Of a stretch of DNA of 64,000 bases, positions 32,767-41,273 are shown in pieces. The translations under genes were made by a program, and so were the position numbers. Position 1 is the first letter of the stretch; every line of letters begins with the position of its first letter. Source of the stretch: Raineya orbicola (GTDB lineage Bacteria > Bacteroidota > Bacteroidia > Cytophagales > Thermonemataceae). The notes below the pieces were generated by a model, which did no database searches, was not told the DNA's origin, and worked only from the letters and a program-made list of their open reading frames with translations. The DNA is taken from NCBI RefSeq assembly GCF_002843425.1, contig NZ_NKXO01000016.1, positions 1 to 64,000 of the forward strand, written 5' to 3'.

Positions 32767-34290
32767 ATGAATGGGTTAGTACGTTTGGCATTACCACTGA
32801 TAAAAAAAATCTTGCATTTTCCTTATCGCCGCATTAAGCATTTTATGCAAAACGCCGCCGAAGTGCAAGAAAGACAATTCTTTTACCTGATTAACAAAGC
32901 CAAATCTACCGAATGGGGTAAAAAATATGACTACGCTTCTATTCGCAATATTGAACAATTTACCCAAAGAGTACCTGTATCCGCTTACGAAGAAATTGCC
33001 CCTTACATTATGCGAATGATGAAAGGAGAGCAAAATATTCTTTGGAACTCCCCTATTCATTGGTTTGCCAAATCATCAGGAACAACTAACGCAAGAAGTA
33101 AGTTTATTCCTGTTTCGCGAGAATCACTTATAAAATGCCATTTTCAGGGTGGTAAAGATTTAATTGCCTTGTATTTAGAGAATAACCCCCAAACAAAATT
33201 TGCTCTTGGAAAAGGTTTAGGTATTGGCGGTACATTCCAAGAAAGTATTGAAACCAAAGGAGTTTTTTATGGTGATGTTTCTGCGGTTGTTACCCAACAA
33301 CTCCCCGCTTGGGCTCAAAAATTACGAGTTCCCAGCTTAGAGGTTGCTATGCTTGCTAAATGGGAGGAAAAAATTGAGCGAATGGCACAAGAAACTATGC
33401 ACCAAAACATTACAAGTCTTTTGGGCGTGCCTACGTGGATGGTAGTGCTTTTGCAAAGAATTTTAGAAATTACAGGCAAAAAAAATATTCACGAAGTTTG
33501 GGAAAATCTGGAAGTCTTTTTTCACGGGGCAGTGGCTTTTCAACCTTACAGAACACTTTTCAACCAAATTGCCCCCAATCTCAAATATATGGAAGTCTAT
33601 AATGCTTCCGAAGGCTTTTTTGGCTTGCAAGACGATATGAGCCGCGATGATATGCTTCTGATGCTGGACTATGGTATTTTTTATGAATTTGTTCCTATTG
33701 ATGAGTGGGATAAGCCCTTTCCCAAAACGCTAACCATTTCGGAGGTAGAACCCGATACCAATTATGCTATGGTTATTTCTACCAATGGTGGTTTATGGCG
33801 TTATAGAATTGGTGATACCGTGAAATTCACTTCGCTCAATCCGTATCGTATCAAGATTACAGGCAGAACCAAACATTTCATCAACGCTTTTGGCGAGGAG
33901 CTGATGGTAGAAAATGCAGATATAGCCATCGCCAAAGCCTGTGAATACACACACGCTACCATTGTAGATTTCACTGCTTGCCCTATTTACATAGGTGATG
34001 GCAGTAAAGGCGGACACGAGTGGCTTATAGAATTTGAACAACAACCCACTGATTTGAACTTCTTTGTAGAAATTTTAGATAAAACCCTCCGAGAAGTCAA
34101 TTCCGATTATGATGCCAAACGCTATCAGGATTTAGCCCTGCAAAAACCTGTTGTGCATAGTTTGCCTACGGGTACTTTTTACGAGTGGCTCAAACGTAAA
34201 GGCAGATTGGGTGGGCAATACAAAGTTCCACGTCTTTCTAATAGCAGGGAAATTGTTGAAGATATTCTCAAAATTGTAGCCACAGCTTAA
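32767..34290 (+). CDS. GH3 auxin-responsive-promoter-family protein (acyl-adenylate type)
   Basis: The 507-residue product starts at the ATG at 32767; an upstream TTG at 32704 lies inside the promoter. The signature SSGTTNARSKFIPVS (phosphate-binding loop) and EVYNASEGFFG, GGLWRYRIGDTVKF and ITGRTKHFINAFGEEL match the GH3 superfamily of adenylating enzymes. Plant GH3 proteins join amino acids to hormones; the role of Bacteroidota members is not known. Its tail overlaps by 4 nt the convergent epimerase gene. Confidence 0.9.
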   Translation: MNGLVRLALPLIKKILHFPYRRIKHFMQNAAEVQERQFFYLINKAKSTEWGKKYDYASIRNIEQFTQRVPVSAYEEIAPYIMRMMKGEQNILWNSPIHWFAKSSGTTNARSKFIPVSRESLIKCHFQGGKDLIALYLENNPQTKFALGKGLGIGGTFQESIETKGVFYGDVSAVVTQQLPAWAQKLRVPSLEVAMLAKWEEKIERMAQETMHQNITSLLGVPTWMVVLLQRILEITGKKNIHEVWENLEVFFHGAVAFQPYRTLFNQIAPNLKYMEVYNASEGFFGLQDDMSRDDMLLMLDYGIFYEFVPIDEWDKPFPKTLTISEVEPDTNYAMVISTNGGLWRYRIGDTVKFTSLNPYRIKITGRTKHFINAFGEELMVENADIAIAKACEYTHATIVDFTACPIYIGDGSKGGHEWLIEFEQQPTDLNFFVEILDKTLREVNSDYDAKRYQDLALQKPVVHSLPTGTFYEWLKRKGRLGGQYKVPRLSNSREIVEDILKIVATA

Positions 34291-35264
34291 AGATTTTCCC
34301 TGAACCACTCAGCCGTAAGTTTTAAGCCTTCTTTGGCAAAAATAGTAGGCTTGTATCCCAAGAATTTCTGAGCATCAGAAATATCGGCAAGGCTATCACG
34401 AATATCACCTTTGCGTGATTCGGTAAATTGAGGTTCAATATCCACCTTAAAAAAATCTCGCAAAATTTCAAAAATTTCAAGCACCGAAAGTTGCTCACCA
34501 CAAGCAATATTATACACACGATTCACAGCTTCGGGATTTTCTACAAACATTGCCCTAATATTAGCTTGTACGGCATTTTCTACAAAAGTAAAATCACGTG
34601 TTTGCTTACCATCGCCGTGTATGATAGGAGATTTTTGGGACTGCAAGGCTTTCATAAAAAGTGGTATCACCGCCGCATAAGCCCCTTCGGGACTTTGATT
34701 ATAGCCAAAAACATTAAAATAGCGTAAGCCTATGCTTTCAGTGCCATATACACGTGCAAATACTTCTGCGTATTGCTCATTGATAGATTTGGTAAGGGCA
34801 TAAGGCGAAAGTGGCTTGCCTATTTGGTGTTCTTTTTTAGGTAAAATGGGACTATCGCCATATACTGAAGAAGAAGAAGCATACACCAAGCGTTTTACTT
34901 TATTTTCTTTACAAGCCCAAAGAATATTCAGAAATCCCGTAACATTGGCTTCGTGGCTTGCTAGTGGGTTCTGAATACTACGAGGCACCGAACCCAAAGC
35001 GGCTTGATGAAACACATAATCAATCCCTTCGCAAGCACGCAAACACATCTCTACCGACGCTATATCCCCTTGAATAAACTCTACATTCGGAAGGCTAAGG
35101 AAAGGCTCTATATTTTTTAGATAACCCGTAGATAGGTTATCCAAAATTCTAATTTTTTTCGCCTGATTATCAATCAAATAGGCAACAATATTGGAGCCTA
35201 TAAAACCTGCACCGCCTGTAACTAAAAAGTTGAAACGACTTATATCTTGGCTTTGATACTGCAT
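34287..35264 (-). CDS. NAD-dependent UDP-sugar 4-epimerase (WbpP/TviC-like)
   Basis: The 325-residue extended SDR begins with VTGGAGFIGSN (NAD binding). It has HQAALGSVPRSI, ASSSSVYGDS, YALTK (catalytic Tyr and Lys) and RYFNVFGYNQ followed by GAYAAVIPLF, a pattern of WbpP/TviC-type UDP-N-acetylglucosamine 4-epimerases rather than GalE. It would supply sugars for surface polysaccharide. I use the ATG at 35262-35264; one more ATG lies 15 bp upstream. Confidence 0.85.
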   Translation of the reverse strand: MQYQSQDISRFNFLVTGGAGFIGSNIVAYLIDNQAKKIRILDNLSTGYLKNIEPFLSLPNVEFIQGDIASVEMCLRACEGIDYVFHQAALGSVPRSIQNPLASHEANVTGFLNILWACKENKVKRLVYASSSSVYGDSPILPKKEHQIGKPLSPYALTKSINEQYAEVFARVYGTESIGLRYFNVFGYNQSPEGAYAAVIPLFMKALQSQKSPIIHGDGKQTRDFTFVENAVQANIRAMFVENPEAVNRVYNIACGEQLSVLEIFEILRDFFKVDIEPQFTESRKGDIRDSLADISDAQKFLGYKPTIFAKEGLKLTAEWFRENL

Positions 35265-35342
35265 AAAAATTAACTTCAAGGTCTTGCAAAGGTATATTTT
35301 TGTGATATGCTTTGCAAAAAAATAAAAATTTTCACAAAAAAG

Positions 35343-35373
35343 TTTGCAAAGTATATTTTTATTCGTACCTTTG
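35343..35373 (+). promoter_or_regulatory. Promoter of the initiator tRNA gene
   Basis: TTTG at 35343-35346 and TACCTTTG at 35366-35373 are 19 bp apart, matching the TTTG / TAnnTTTG consensus. The tRNA begins 17 bp after the -7 box. Confidence 0.75.
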
Positions 35374-35389
35374 CACTCGCAAATTACAT

Positions 35390-35462
<73 letters not shown>

Positions 35463-35475
35463 CAAAGAAAGAGTG

Positions 35476-35508
35476 AGGCTGTCTTTTTCAGACAGCCTTT
35501 GCTTTTTT
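35476..35508 (+). terminator. Terminator after tRNA-fMet
   Basis: AGGCTGTCT (35476-35484) pairs with AGACAGCCT (35490-35498), followed by TTGC and six T. A second hairpin (GCCCCTA at 35518-35524 with TAGGGGC at 35543-35549) lies between it and the thiolase stop. Confidence 0.85.
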
Positions 35509-35577
35509 ATTCTTTTCGCCCCTACAAAATTTAATGATTATTTAGGGGCTTTTGTCAGGAAAGTTCAAATTCCGAGC

Positions 35578-36786
35578 TTACACCCTTTCAATAATTGTTG
35601 CAATTCCCATACCGCCACCAACGCAGAGTGTTGCAAGTCCTGTTTGTAAATTTCTTCGCTCTAATTCATCTAACAATGTTCCTAAAATTACTGAACCTGT
35701 TGCTCCCAAGGGGTGCCCCATAGCGATAGCACCGCCATTCACATTTATTTTGTCGTGAGAGATGCCAAGCATATCCATAAAATACAATGGCACAACCGCA
35801 AAGGCTTCATTTACTTCATAAAGGTCAATATCATTGGCTTGCATACCCTGCTTTTTAAGAAGTTTCTGCACCGCAGGCACAGGTCCTGTGAGCATAATGG
35901 TAGGTTCGGAGCCAATGATAGTAAAAGCCTTCACTTTTGCTCTCGGCTTCAAGCCTGTTTTTTCGCCAAATTCTTTGCTACCCAAAAGCGTAACAGAAGC
36001 CCCATCTACAATACCCGAGCTGTTTCCTGCGTGATGTAAATGTTCTATGCGTTCTACTTCGGGATAACGCAACTGAGCCAAGCCGTCCAAACCACCCATC
36101 TGCCCCATCATAGCAAAAGAAGGAGGAAGTTTGGCAAGAGTTTCCAAAGTAGTATCAGGGCGAATGGTTTCGTCTTTATCTAAAATCACAAAACCTGCTT
36201 GGTCTTTGACAGGTACAATAGATTTCTTGAAATATCCTTCACTTTGAGCTTTGTAAGCTCTTTGATGAGAATGTACCGCATAAGTATCCAAGTCAGTACG
36301 AGAGTAGCCATATTTGGTAGCAATTAAATCCGCAGAAATGCCTTGTGGAACAATTTTATGCTTGGCAATAATGGCAGGACTGGTAAATAATGCTCCCCCA
36401 TCAGACCCCATCGGTATTCTTGACATAGACTCTACCCCTCCTGCAATGATAGCCTCTATTTGCCCCGACATAATGTATGCCGCCGCCATATTGATAGCCT
36501 CCAAACCTGAAGAGCAAAACCGATTGATTTGCACCCCTGCCGTCGTTTGGGCATAACCCGCTACCAATGCCGCTGTGCGGGCAATATCTGCCCCTTGTTC
36601 GCCAATAGGCGTAACACAACCCAAGATAATATCTTCAATCAGACTTGTATCTAATTGATTTTTTTCTCGCAATGTTTTTAGCAAGGTACTCACTAGTTCC
36701 ACGGGTTGAATAGTATGCAAAGCCCCTTCGGCTTTACCTTTACCACGTGGTGTGCGAAGTGCATCATAAATATAAGCATCTGCCAT
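35578..36786 (-). CDS. Thiolase (acetyl-CoA C-acyltransferase)
   Basis: The 402-residue protein starts at the ATG at 36784-36786 (MADAYIYDALRTPRGKG). It has the active-site Cys in RFCSSGLEAIN (about 88-98), the His in GGAIAMGHPLGATG (about 352-365) and the second Cys in CVGGGMGIAT near the end, so the full catalytic triad of thiolases is present. It should cleave 3-ketoacyl-CoA in fatty-acid degradation or run in reverse. No hydratase or dehydrogenase partner is adjacent. Confidence 0.93.
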   Translation of the reverse strand: MADAYIYDALRTPRGKGKAEGALHTIQPVELVSTLLKTLREKNQLDTSLIEDIILGCVTPIGEQGADIARTAALVAGYAQTTAGVQINRFCSSGLEAINMAAAYIMSGQIEAIIAGGVESMSRIPMGSDGGALFTSPAIIAKHKIVPQGISADLIATKYGYSRTDLDTYAVHSHQRAYKAQSEGYFKKSIVPVKDQAGFVILDKDETIRPDTTLETLAKLPPSFAMMGQMGGLDGLAQLRYPEVERIEHLHHAGNSSGIVDGASVTLLGSKEFGEKTGLKPRAKVKAFTIIGSEPTIMLTGPVPAVQKLLKKQGMQANDIDLYEVNEAFAVVPLYFMDMLGISHDKINVNGGAIAMGHPLGATGSVILGTLLDELERRNLQTGLATLCVGGGMGIATIIERV

Positions 36787-36883
36787 AGAAGTAAATTTTA
36801 GGGTTGAAATGTTTTTTGCTTGCAAAATACAACTTTATCCGTAAAAAAATGTTTTCCTTATGCAAAATCTTTTAGACAAATTC

Positions 36884-36915
36884 TTGATTGTTTGGAATGA
36901 TATTTGCTAATTTTG
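36884..36915 (+). promoter_or_regulatory. Promoter of coaX
   Basis: TAATTTTG at 36908-36915 is an exact -7 box, with TTG at 36884-36886 (21 bp) or 36888-36890 (17 bp) as -33 candidates. Confidence 0.5.
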
Positions 36916-36991
36916 AGCCAAAAAATGAAAGATTTAAGTGAAAGGGTTCAAGTGCAGACACATCAAACCCCAAAATCAAATCAGACTTCCA

Positions 36992-37723
36992 ATGAAAAAT
37001 GTAGCCATAGATTTAGGAAATACACGCTCTAAAACAGCTCTTTTTGAGGATAATCGTCTGGTAGAAGGTCTGGAAACCACAGACCAAGATTTACTTTTGC
37101 GTACTATTGAAAGTTACAATGCCGATAATTTTATTGTTAGCTCTGTAAGGAAAGATACTGATTTACTCGCAGGAAAACTACCCAAAAAACCACTAATTTT
37201 TGATAATAATGTACCTGTACCTATTGAAAATTGCTACAAAAGCCCTCAAACGCTCGGTACTGATAGGCTTGCGGCGGCAATTGGGGCAAAGGCTCTTTTT
37301 CCCGATAAGCCCTGCCTTGTTATCGATCTAGGTACTTGCATAACCTACGACTTTGTAACTGCCGATAACAAATTTATGGGTGGAATGATTGCCCCCGGCG
37401 TAAAAATGCGGCTCAAAGCTATGCACGAATTTACCCAAAAATTACCTCTTGTAGAGTGGAAACCCGAACAAGAAGTGCCTATCACTGCTACTACTACTGA
37501 AGAAGCTATTCTGAGCGGTGCTGTAAATGGCGTAAAGGGCGAAATTCATAGCTTGCGTGAATACTATCAAATTTTACACCCCGATTTGCAAACTATTTTA
37601 TGTGGTGGAGATAGTATTTATTTTGAAAATATCAAAAAAGCAGGTACTTTTGCAATCCCAAAACTTGTACTTTACGGATTAAACCAAATTTTGATGTACA
37701 ATCTGCCTATGGCAAGCAATTAG
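36992..37723 (+). CDS. coaX: Type III pantothenate kinase CoaX
   Basis: CoaX phosphorylates pantothenate, the first step of coenzyme A synthesis. The ATG at 36992 gives 243 residues starting MKNVAIDLGNTRSKTAL (phosphate loop DLGNTRSK). TLGTDRLAAAIGAK and VIDLGTCITYDFV, with GGMIAPGVKMRLKAM, complete the ASKHA-fold type III signature. A longer frame from 36938 exists but lacks support. Confidence 0.93.
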   Translation: MKNVAIDLGNTRSKTALFEDNRLVEGLETTDQDLLLRTIESYNADNFIVSSVRKDTDLLAGKLPKKPLIFDNNVPVPIENCYKSPQTLGTDRLAAAIGAKALFPDKPCLVIDLGTCITYDFVTADNKFMGGMIAPGVKMRLKAMHEFTQKLPLVEWKPEQEVPITATTTEEAILSGAVNGVKGEIHSLREYYQILHPDLQTILCGGDSIYFENIKKAGTFAIPKLVLYGLNQILMYNLPMASN

Positions 37724-37813
37724 TTCGTTTGAAGTTCAAAGTTCAGGGATTAAAGCCGCGAGCTTTCTCGTTGGGTTTCTTGAAACAATTTATATTGAAT
37801 ACAAAGTTAATCT

Positions 37814-39094
37814 ATGAAAAATCATTCAATCAAGCTATTTCTTTTTACTATTTGCTTTTTGCTTATGCAAAAGCTTTTTTCTCAAAACTCTCCTCTTTCT
37901 GGTTTCGGCTTGGGTATGCTTACCCCCCAAGGTAATATAGCCCAGCAATCTATGGGCAGTGTAGGCGTAAGTACCAGCAACTCTTTTTGGGTAAATACCC
38001 TAAACCCTGCTCTCCTTGTTCGGAATGGAAGTGTAATTTTTGATGCAGGTTATAATTTCAAAATCCAGCAACTTCGCTCCGATAAAGCCCAACAAAGTTT
38101 TACTACGGGGAATTTCAATTATGCCACATTGGCTTTGCCTATTACCAAGAAATGGACGAGTGCCATTGGTTTGCAACCATACAGCTATTTAGAATACCTT
38201 ACCGAAACTTCTGCAAAAGTAGAAAACTCCGATTTTTTTGCGTACTACACTTTCAAGGGCGAAGGCGGACTGAATAACTTTTTTTGGGCTAATGGTTTTA
38301 TGCCTATCAAAAATTTGAGTTTAGGCGTAAAGATGTCTTATCTTTTTGGCAATCTCACACGCGAATCGGTTACAGAACTCATTGCTTCGGGGCAAAATAG
38401 CCGAATAGCTTTTCTCCAAAGAGATAATATCAACCAAATTACTTGGAATGTGGGTACTTCGTACCGCTACCCTTTGGAAAAAGACCGCAAGTTTTTGAAT
38501 TTTGGGCTTACTTACGACCTCTCGGCACAAATGAAAACCAAGCGTTTTGAGGCTTTTGAAAAACGCGATTTCTTTGGTAATAACCTGATTGCTCCTTCTT
38601 TTGTAGATACACTTACCACTATAAAAGGTAAAACTTTCTTACCCGCTCGCTTGCGAGTAGGTGTTTCTTACGAAAAATTAAACCATTACACCATACACGC
38701 CGAAATGATTTCACAAAATTGGTCGCAGTTCAGGCGTTTTGATATACCCGATACACAACTGACTAATCGCCTTACTTTTGCCATTGGCGGCGAATGGACA
38801 CCTGAATTCGGCTCTAATAAATTTTTGAACAGAAGTACCTATCGCATAGGTTTCAATCATACGCCACAAATCTTACAAATTGAAGGAAAAACACTTGCCG
38901 AAACCAACTTTTCTTTAGGTGGTTCTTTTGCTTTTTCAGGCGGGCAAGGCAAACTTACTTATCTACACTTGGGCATTATTGCAGGGCAAAGAGGCAACCT
39001 TTCTCGCAATGGCTTGCAAGAACGCTACATTGAAGCACGTTTAGGTGTTTCTTTGAGTGATGTACTTTGGTTTTATCGTCCTAAAATTGATTAA
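37814..39094 (+). CDS. Putative outer-membrane beta-barrel protein
   Basis: The 426-residue protein has a signal peptide (KLFLFTICFLLMQKLFSQ, cleaved near residue 24), then SPLSGFGLGMLTPQGNIAQQSMGSVGVSTS, which as a whole is typical of FadL/PorV-like Bacteroidota barrels that begin by describing a lumenal hatch. Amphipathic strands continue to a short terminal strand (VLWFYRPKID). I do not recognise a specific subfamily. It lies 90 bp after coaX, an arrangement also seen in other Bacteroidota. Confidence 0.7.
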   Translation: MKNHSIKLFLFTICFLLMQKLFSQNSPLSGFGLGMLTPQGNIAQQSMGSVGVSTSNSFWVNTLNPALLVRNGSVIFDAGYNFKIQQLRSDKAQQSFTTGNFNYATLALPITKKWTSAIGLQPYSYLEYLTETSAKVENSDFFAYYTFKGEGGLNNFFWANGFMPIKNLSLGVKMSYLFGNLTRESVTELIASGQNSRIAFLQRDNINQITWNVGTSYRYPLEKDRKFLNFGLTYDLSAQMKTKRFEAFEKRDFFGNNLIAPSFVDTLTTIKGKTFLPARLRVGVSYEKLNHYTIHAEMISQNWSQFRRFDIPDTQLTNRLTFAIGGEWTPEFGSNKFLNRSTYRIGFNHTPQILQIEGKTLAETNFSLGGSFAFSGGQGKLTYLHLGIIAGQRGNLSRNGLQERYIEARLGVSLSDVLWFYRPKID

Positions 39095-39151
39095 ACCAAT
39101 TTTTTCTTACAAACCTTTGCAATTTTTATTTTTGCCTCGTAAGTTTGCACA

Positions 39152-40063
39152 ATGAAATTTGCCGCAATAGATATTGGCTCTAACGCCGCTCGTATGCAAA
39201 TCAGCAGTGTGTTGTATCACGCTGAAAGCATTTCTTTCAAGAAAGTAGAATATGTCCGTTTTCCCTTACGTTTGGGCTTGGAAGTGTTCAGAAATAGAGA
39301 AATTAGCTCAGCTAAGGAAAAAGACATTCTGAAACTTTTGCAAGCCTATAAAATTCTAATGGAATTGCATCAGGTTGATGACTACCTTGCTCTGGCTACT
39401 TCGGCAATGCGTGAAGCTCGTAATGGAACTGAAATCGCCGAAAAAGTTAGAAAAGAACTTGACTTGCGTTTGCAGATTATTTCAGGAGACCAAGAAAGCG
39501 AAATCGTTAATAAAGGACTTTTGCGAGTTTTAGATGATAAAAACTATTTGCATATAGATGTGGGCGGTGGCAGTACAGAAGTTACGCTTTTTTCCCAAAA
39601 AAAAGTGTTAGCAAGTAAATCTTTTCCTGTGGGTTCGGTGAGGCTTTTGGAAAATGCCGTTTCAGCAAAAGACTGGCAAGAAATGCAAAATTGGGTAGAA
39701 AAGAATATTCGTGATGTAGTACCTAAAATTACAGCGGTAGGTATTGGTGGTAATATCAATAAAATTTGGGAACTTGCCCGAAAAAAATCTAAGTCGCTTA
39801 CTATCAAAGAAATTGAAGAAGTTGTACAAAGGCTTTCTAAATATACTTTGGAAGAACTTATCAATGAATGGGAGCTAAATCCCGACCGAGCCGATGTAAT
39901 TACACCTGCTTCTAATGTATATCTTTCGGTAATGAAATGGGCAAAAATCAAGGAAATTTTAGTTCCAGGATTGGGCTTGAAAGATGGCATTATGGAAATG
40001 CTTGCTGAAAAACACAAACTTGGTATCACAACTTATCAGAATATTAGCGTAGGAGAATGGTAA
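39152..40063 (+). CDS. Ppx/GppA family exopolyphosphatase
   Basis: The 303-residue protein shows the ASKHA phosphate loops of the family: AIDIGSNAARMQI (6-18), ALATSAMREARNG, HIDVGGGSTEVTLF (about 132-145) and AVGIGGNINKI. It would hydrolyse polyphosphate or pppGpp. It is the single-domain version, shorter than E. coli Ppx. TTTG at 39116-39119 and TAAGTTTG at 39140-39147 form a well-spaced promoter whose start would lie almost at the ATG, hinting at a leaderless transcript; TATTTTTG at 39127-39134 is an alternative. Confidence 0.92.
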   Translation: MKFAAIDIGSNAARMQISSVLYHAESISFKKVEYVRFPLRLGLEVFRNREISSAKEKDILKLLQAYKILMELHQVDDYLALATSAMREARNGTEIAEKVRKELDLRLQIISGDQESEIVNKGLLRVLDDKNYLHIDVGGGSTEVTLFSQKKVLASKSFPVGSVRLLENAVSAKDWQEMQNWVEKNIRDVVPKITAVGIGGNINKIWELARKKSKSLTIKEIEEVVQRLSKYTLEELINEWELNPDRADVITPASNVYLSVMKWAKIKEILVPGLGLKDGIMEMLAEKHKLGITTYQNISVGEW

Positions 40064-40074
40064 TGAGTGAGATA

Positions 40075-40144
40075 GGAGACAAGAGACAAGAGACAGGAGA
40101 CAGGAGACAGGAGACAAGAGACAGGAAATAGGAGATAAGAGATA
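40075..40144 (+). repeat. Heptanucleotide tandem repeat, about ten units
   Basis: Ten consecutive 7-bp units of the form RGAGACA (GGAGACA or AGAGACA), with the last three degenerate (GGAAATA, GGAGATA, AGAGATA), fill the gap between the ppx-like gene and rfbB. The strand is almost pure purine plus C and has no spacers, so it is a slippage-prone short tandem repeat. Confidence 0.9.
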
Positions 40145-40208
40145 AGGATTAGAAATTTTTGTTTTGTAAAAATAAACTTTTTGAGCCTAAAACCTTCAAA
40201 AACTTACT

Positions 40209-41270
40209 ATGTCAGCAATAAAAATTCTCATTACGGGTGGTGCAGGCTTTATTGGTTCTCACGTAGTACGACTTTTTGTAAAGAAGTATCCCAACTATCA
40301 CATTTACAACCTTGACTCCCTCACCTATGCAGGCAATTTGATGAATTTGCAAGATATTGAAAATGAACCTAATTACACTTTCATCAAAGGTGATATTTGT
40401 GATGTAGATTTTTTAGAAAAACTCTTTGCTCTACACGATTTCAAAGGGGTAATACATTTGGCGGCAGAGTCTCACGTGGATAGGTCTATACTCAATCCTA
40501 TTCAGTTCGTAATGACTAACGTTATTGGCACGGTGAATTTGCTAAATGTTGCCAAAAACGCTTGGAAAGATAATTTAGAGGAACATATCTTTTACCACGT
40601 TTCTACCGATGAAGTGTATGGCTCACTGCACAACCCCGATGAATTCTTTACTGAAAAAACTCCTTATGACCCTAAATCGCCATATTCAGCCTCCAAAGCC
40701 AGTTCCGACCACTTCGTAAGAGCCTATCATAATACCTATAAAATTCCTATACTCATTTCCAACTGCTCAAACAACTACGGACCTAATCAATTTCCCGAAA
40801 AACTTATTCCTTTGTGTATCAATAACATAAAGCATTACAAGCCTCTGCCTATTTACGGGAAAGGTGAAAATATACGCGATTGGCTCTATGTCATTGACCA
40901 CGCCCAAGCCATAGATTTGGTTTTCCATCAAGGTAAAATTGGCGAAACTTACAATATTGGAGGCTTCAACGAATGGAAAAATATTGATGTGGTGCGTCTG
41001 CTTTGCAAAATTATGGATAGAAAACTTGGCAGAGCCGAAGGTGAAAGCGAAAAGCTCATTACTTTCGTTACCGACCGTGCAGGACACGACCTCCGCTACG
41101 CTATTGATGCCTCTAAAATTATGAATGAGCTTGGCTGGAAACCTACTTTACAATTTGAAGAAGGCTTGGAAAAAACCGTAGATTGGTATTTGGCGAATGA
41201 AAAATGGTTACATCAAGTAACTTCGGGAGAGTATCAGAAATATTATACAGAGCAGTATGCTCACAGATAA
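40209..41270 (+). CDS. rfbB: dTDP-glucose 4,6-dehydratase RfbB
   Basis: The enzyme turns dTDP-glucose into dTDP-4-keto-6-deoxyglucose for rhamnose and related surface sugars. The 353-residue protein has ITGGAGFIGSHVV (NAD loop), HLAAESHVDRSI, the active-site segment VSTDEVYG (Thr-Asp-Glu), YSASKASSDH (Tyr and Lys) and NCSNNYGPNQFPEKLIPL, all specific for RfbB. No rfbA, rfbC or rfbD lies in the window, so the pathway is completed elsewhere. Confidence 0.95.
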   Translation: MSAIKILITGGAGFIGSHVVRLFVKKYPNYHIYNLDSLTYAGNLMNLQDIENEPNYTFIKGDICDVDFLEKLFALHDFKGVIHLAAESHVDRSILNPIQFVMTNVIGTVNLLNVAKNAWKDNLEEHIFYHVSTDEVYGSLHNPDEFFTEKTPYDPKSPYSASKASSDHFVRAYHNTYKIPILISNCSNNYGPNQFPEKLIPLCINNIKHYKPLPIYGKGENIRDWLYVIDHAQAIDLVFHQGKIGETYNIGGFNEWKNIDVVRLLCKIMDRKLGRAEGESEKLITFVTDRAGHDLRYAIDASKIMNELGWKPTLQFEEGLEKTVDWYLANEKWLHQVTSGEYQKYYTEQYAHR

Positions 41271-41273
41271 ATT

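Noticed and set aside
40075-40144. Possible CRISPR array
   Set aside because: The units are 7 bp and contiguous, with no unique spacers; it is a short tandem repeat.
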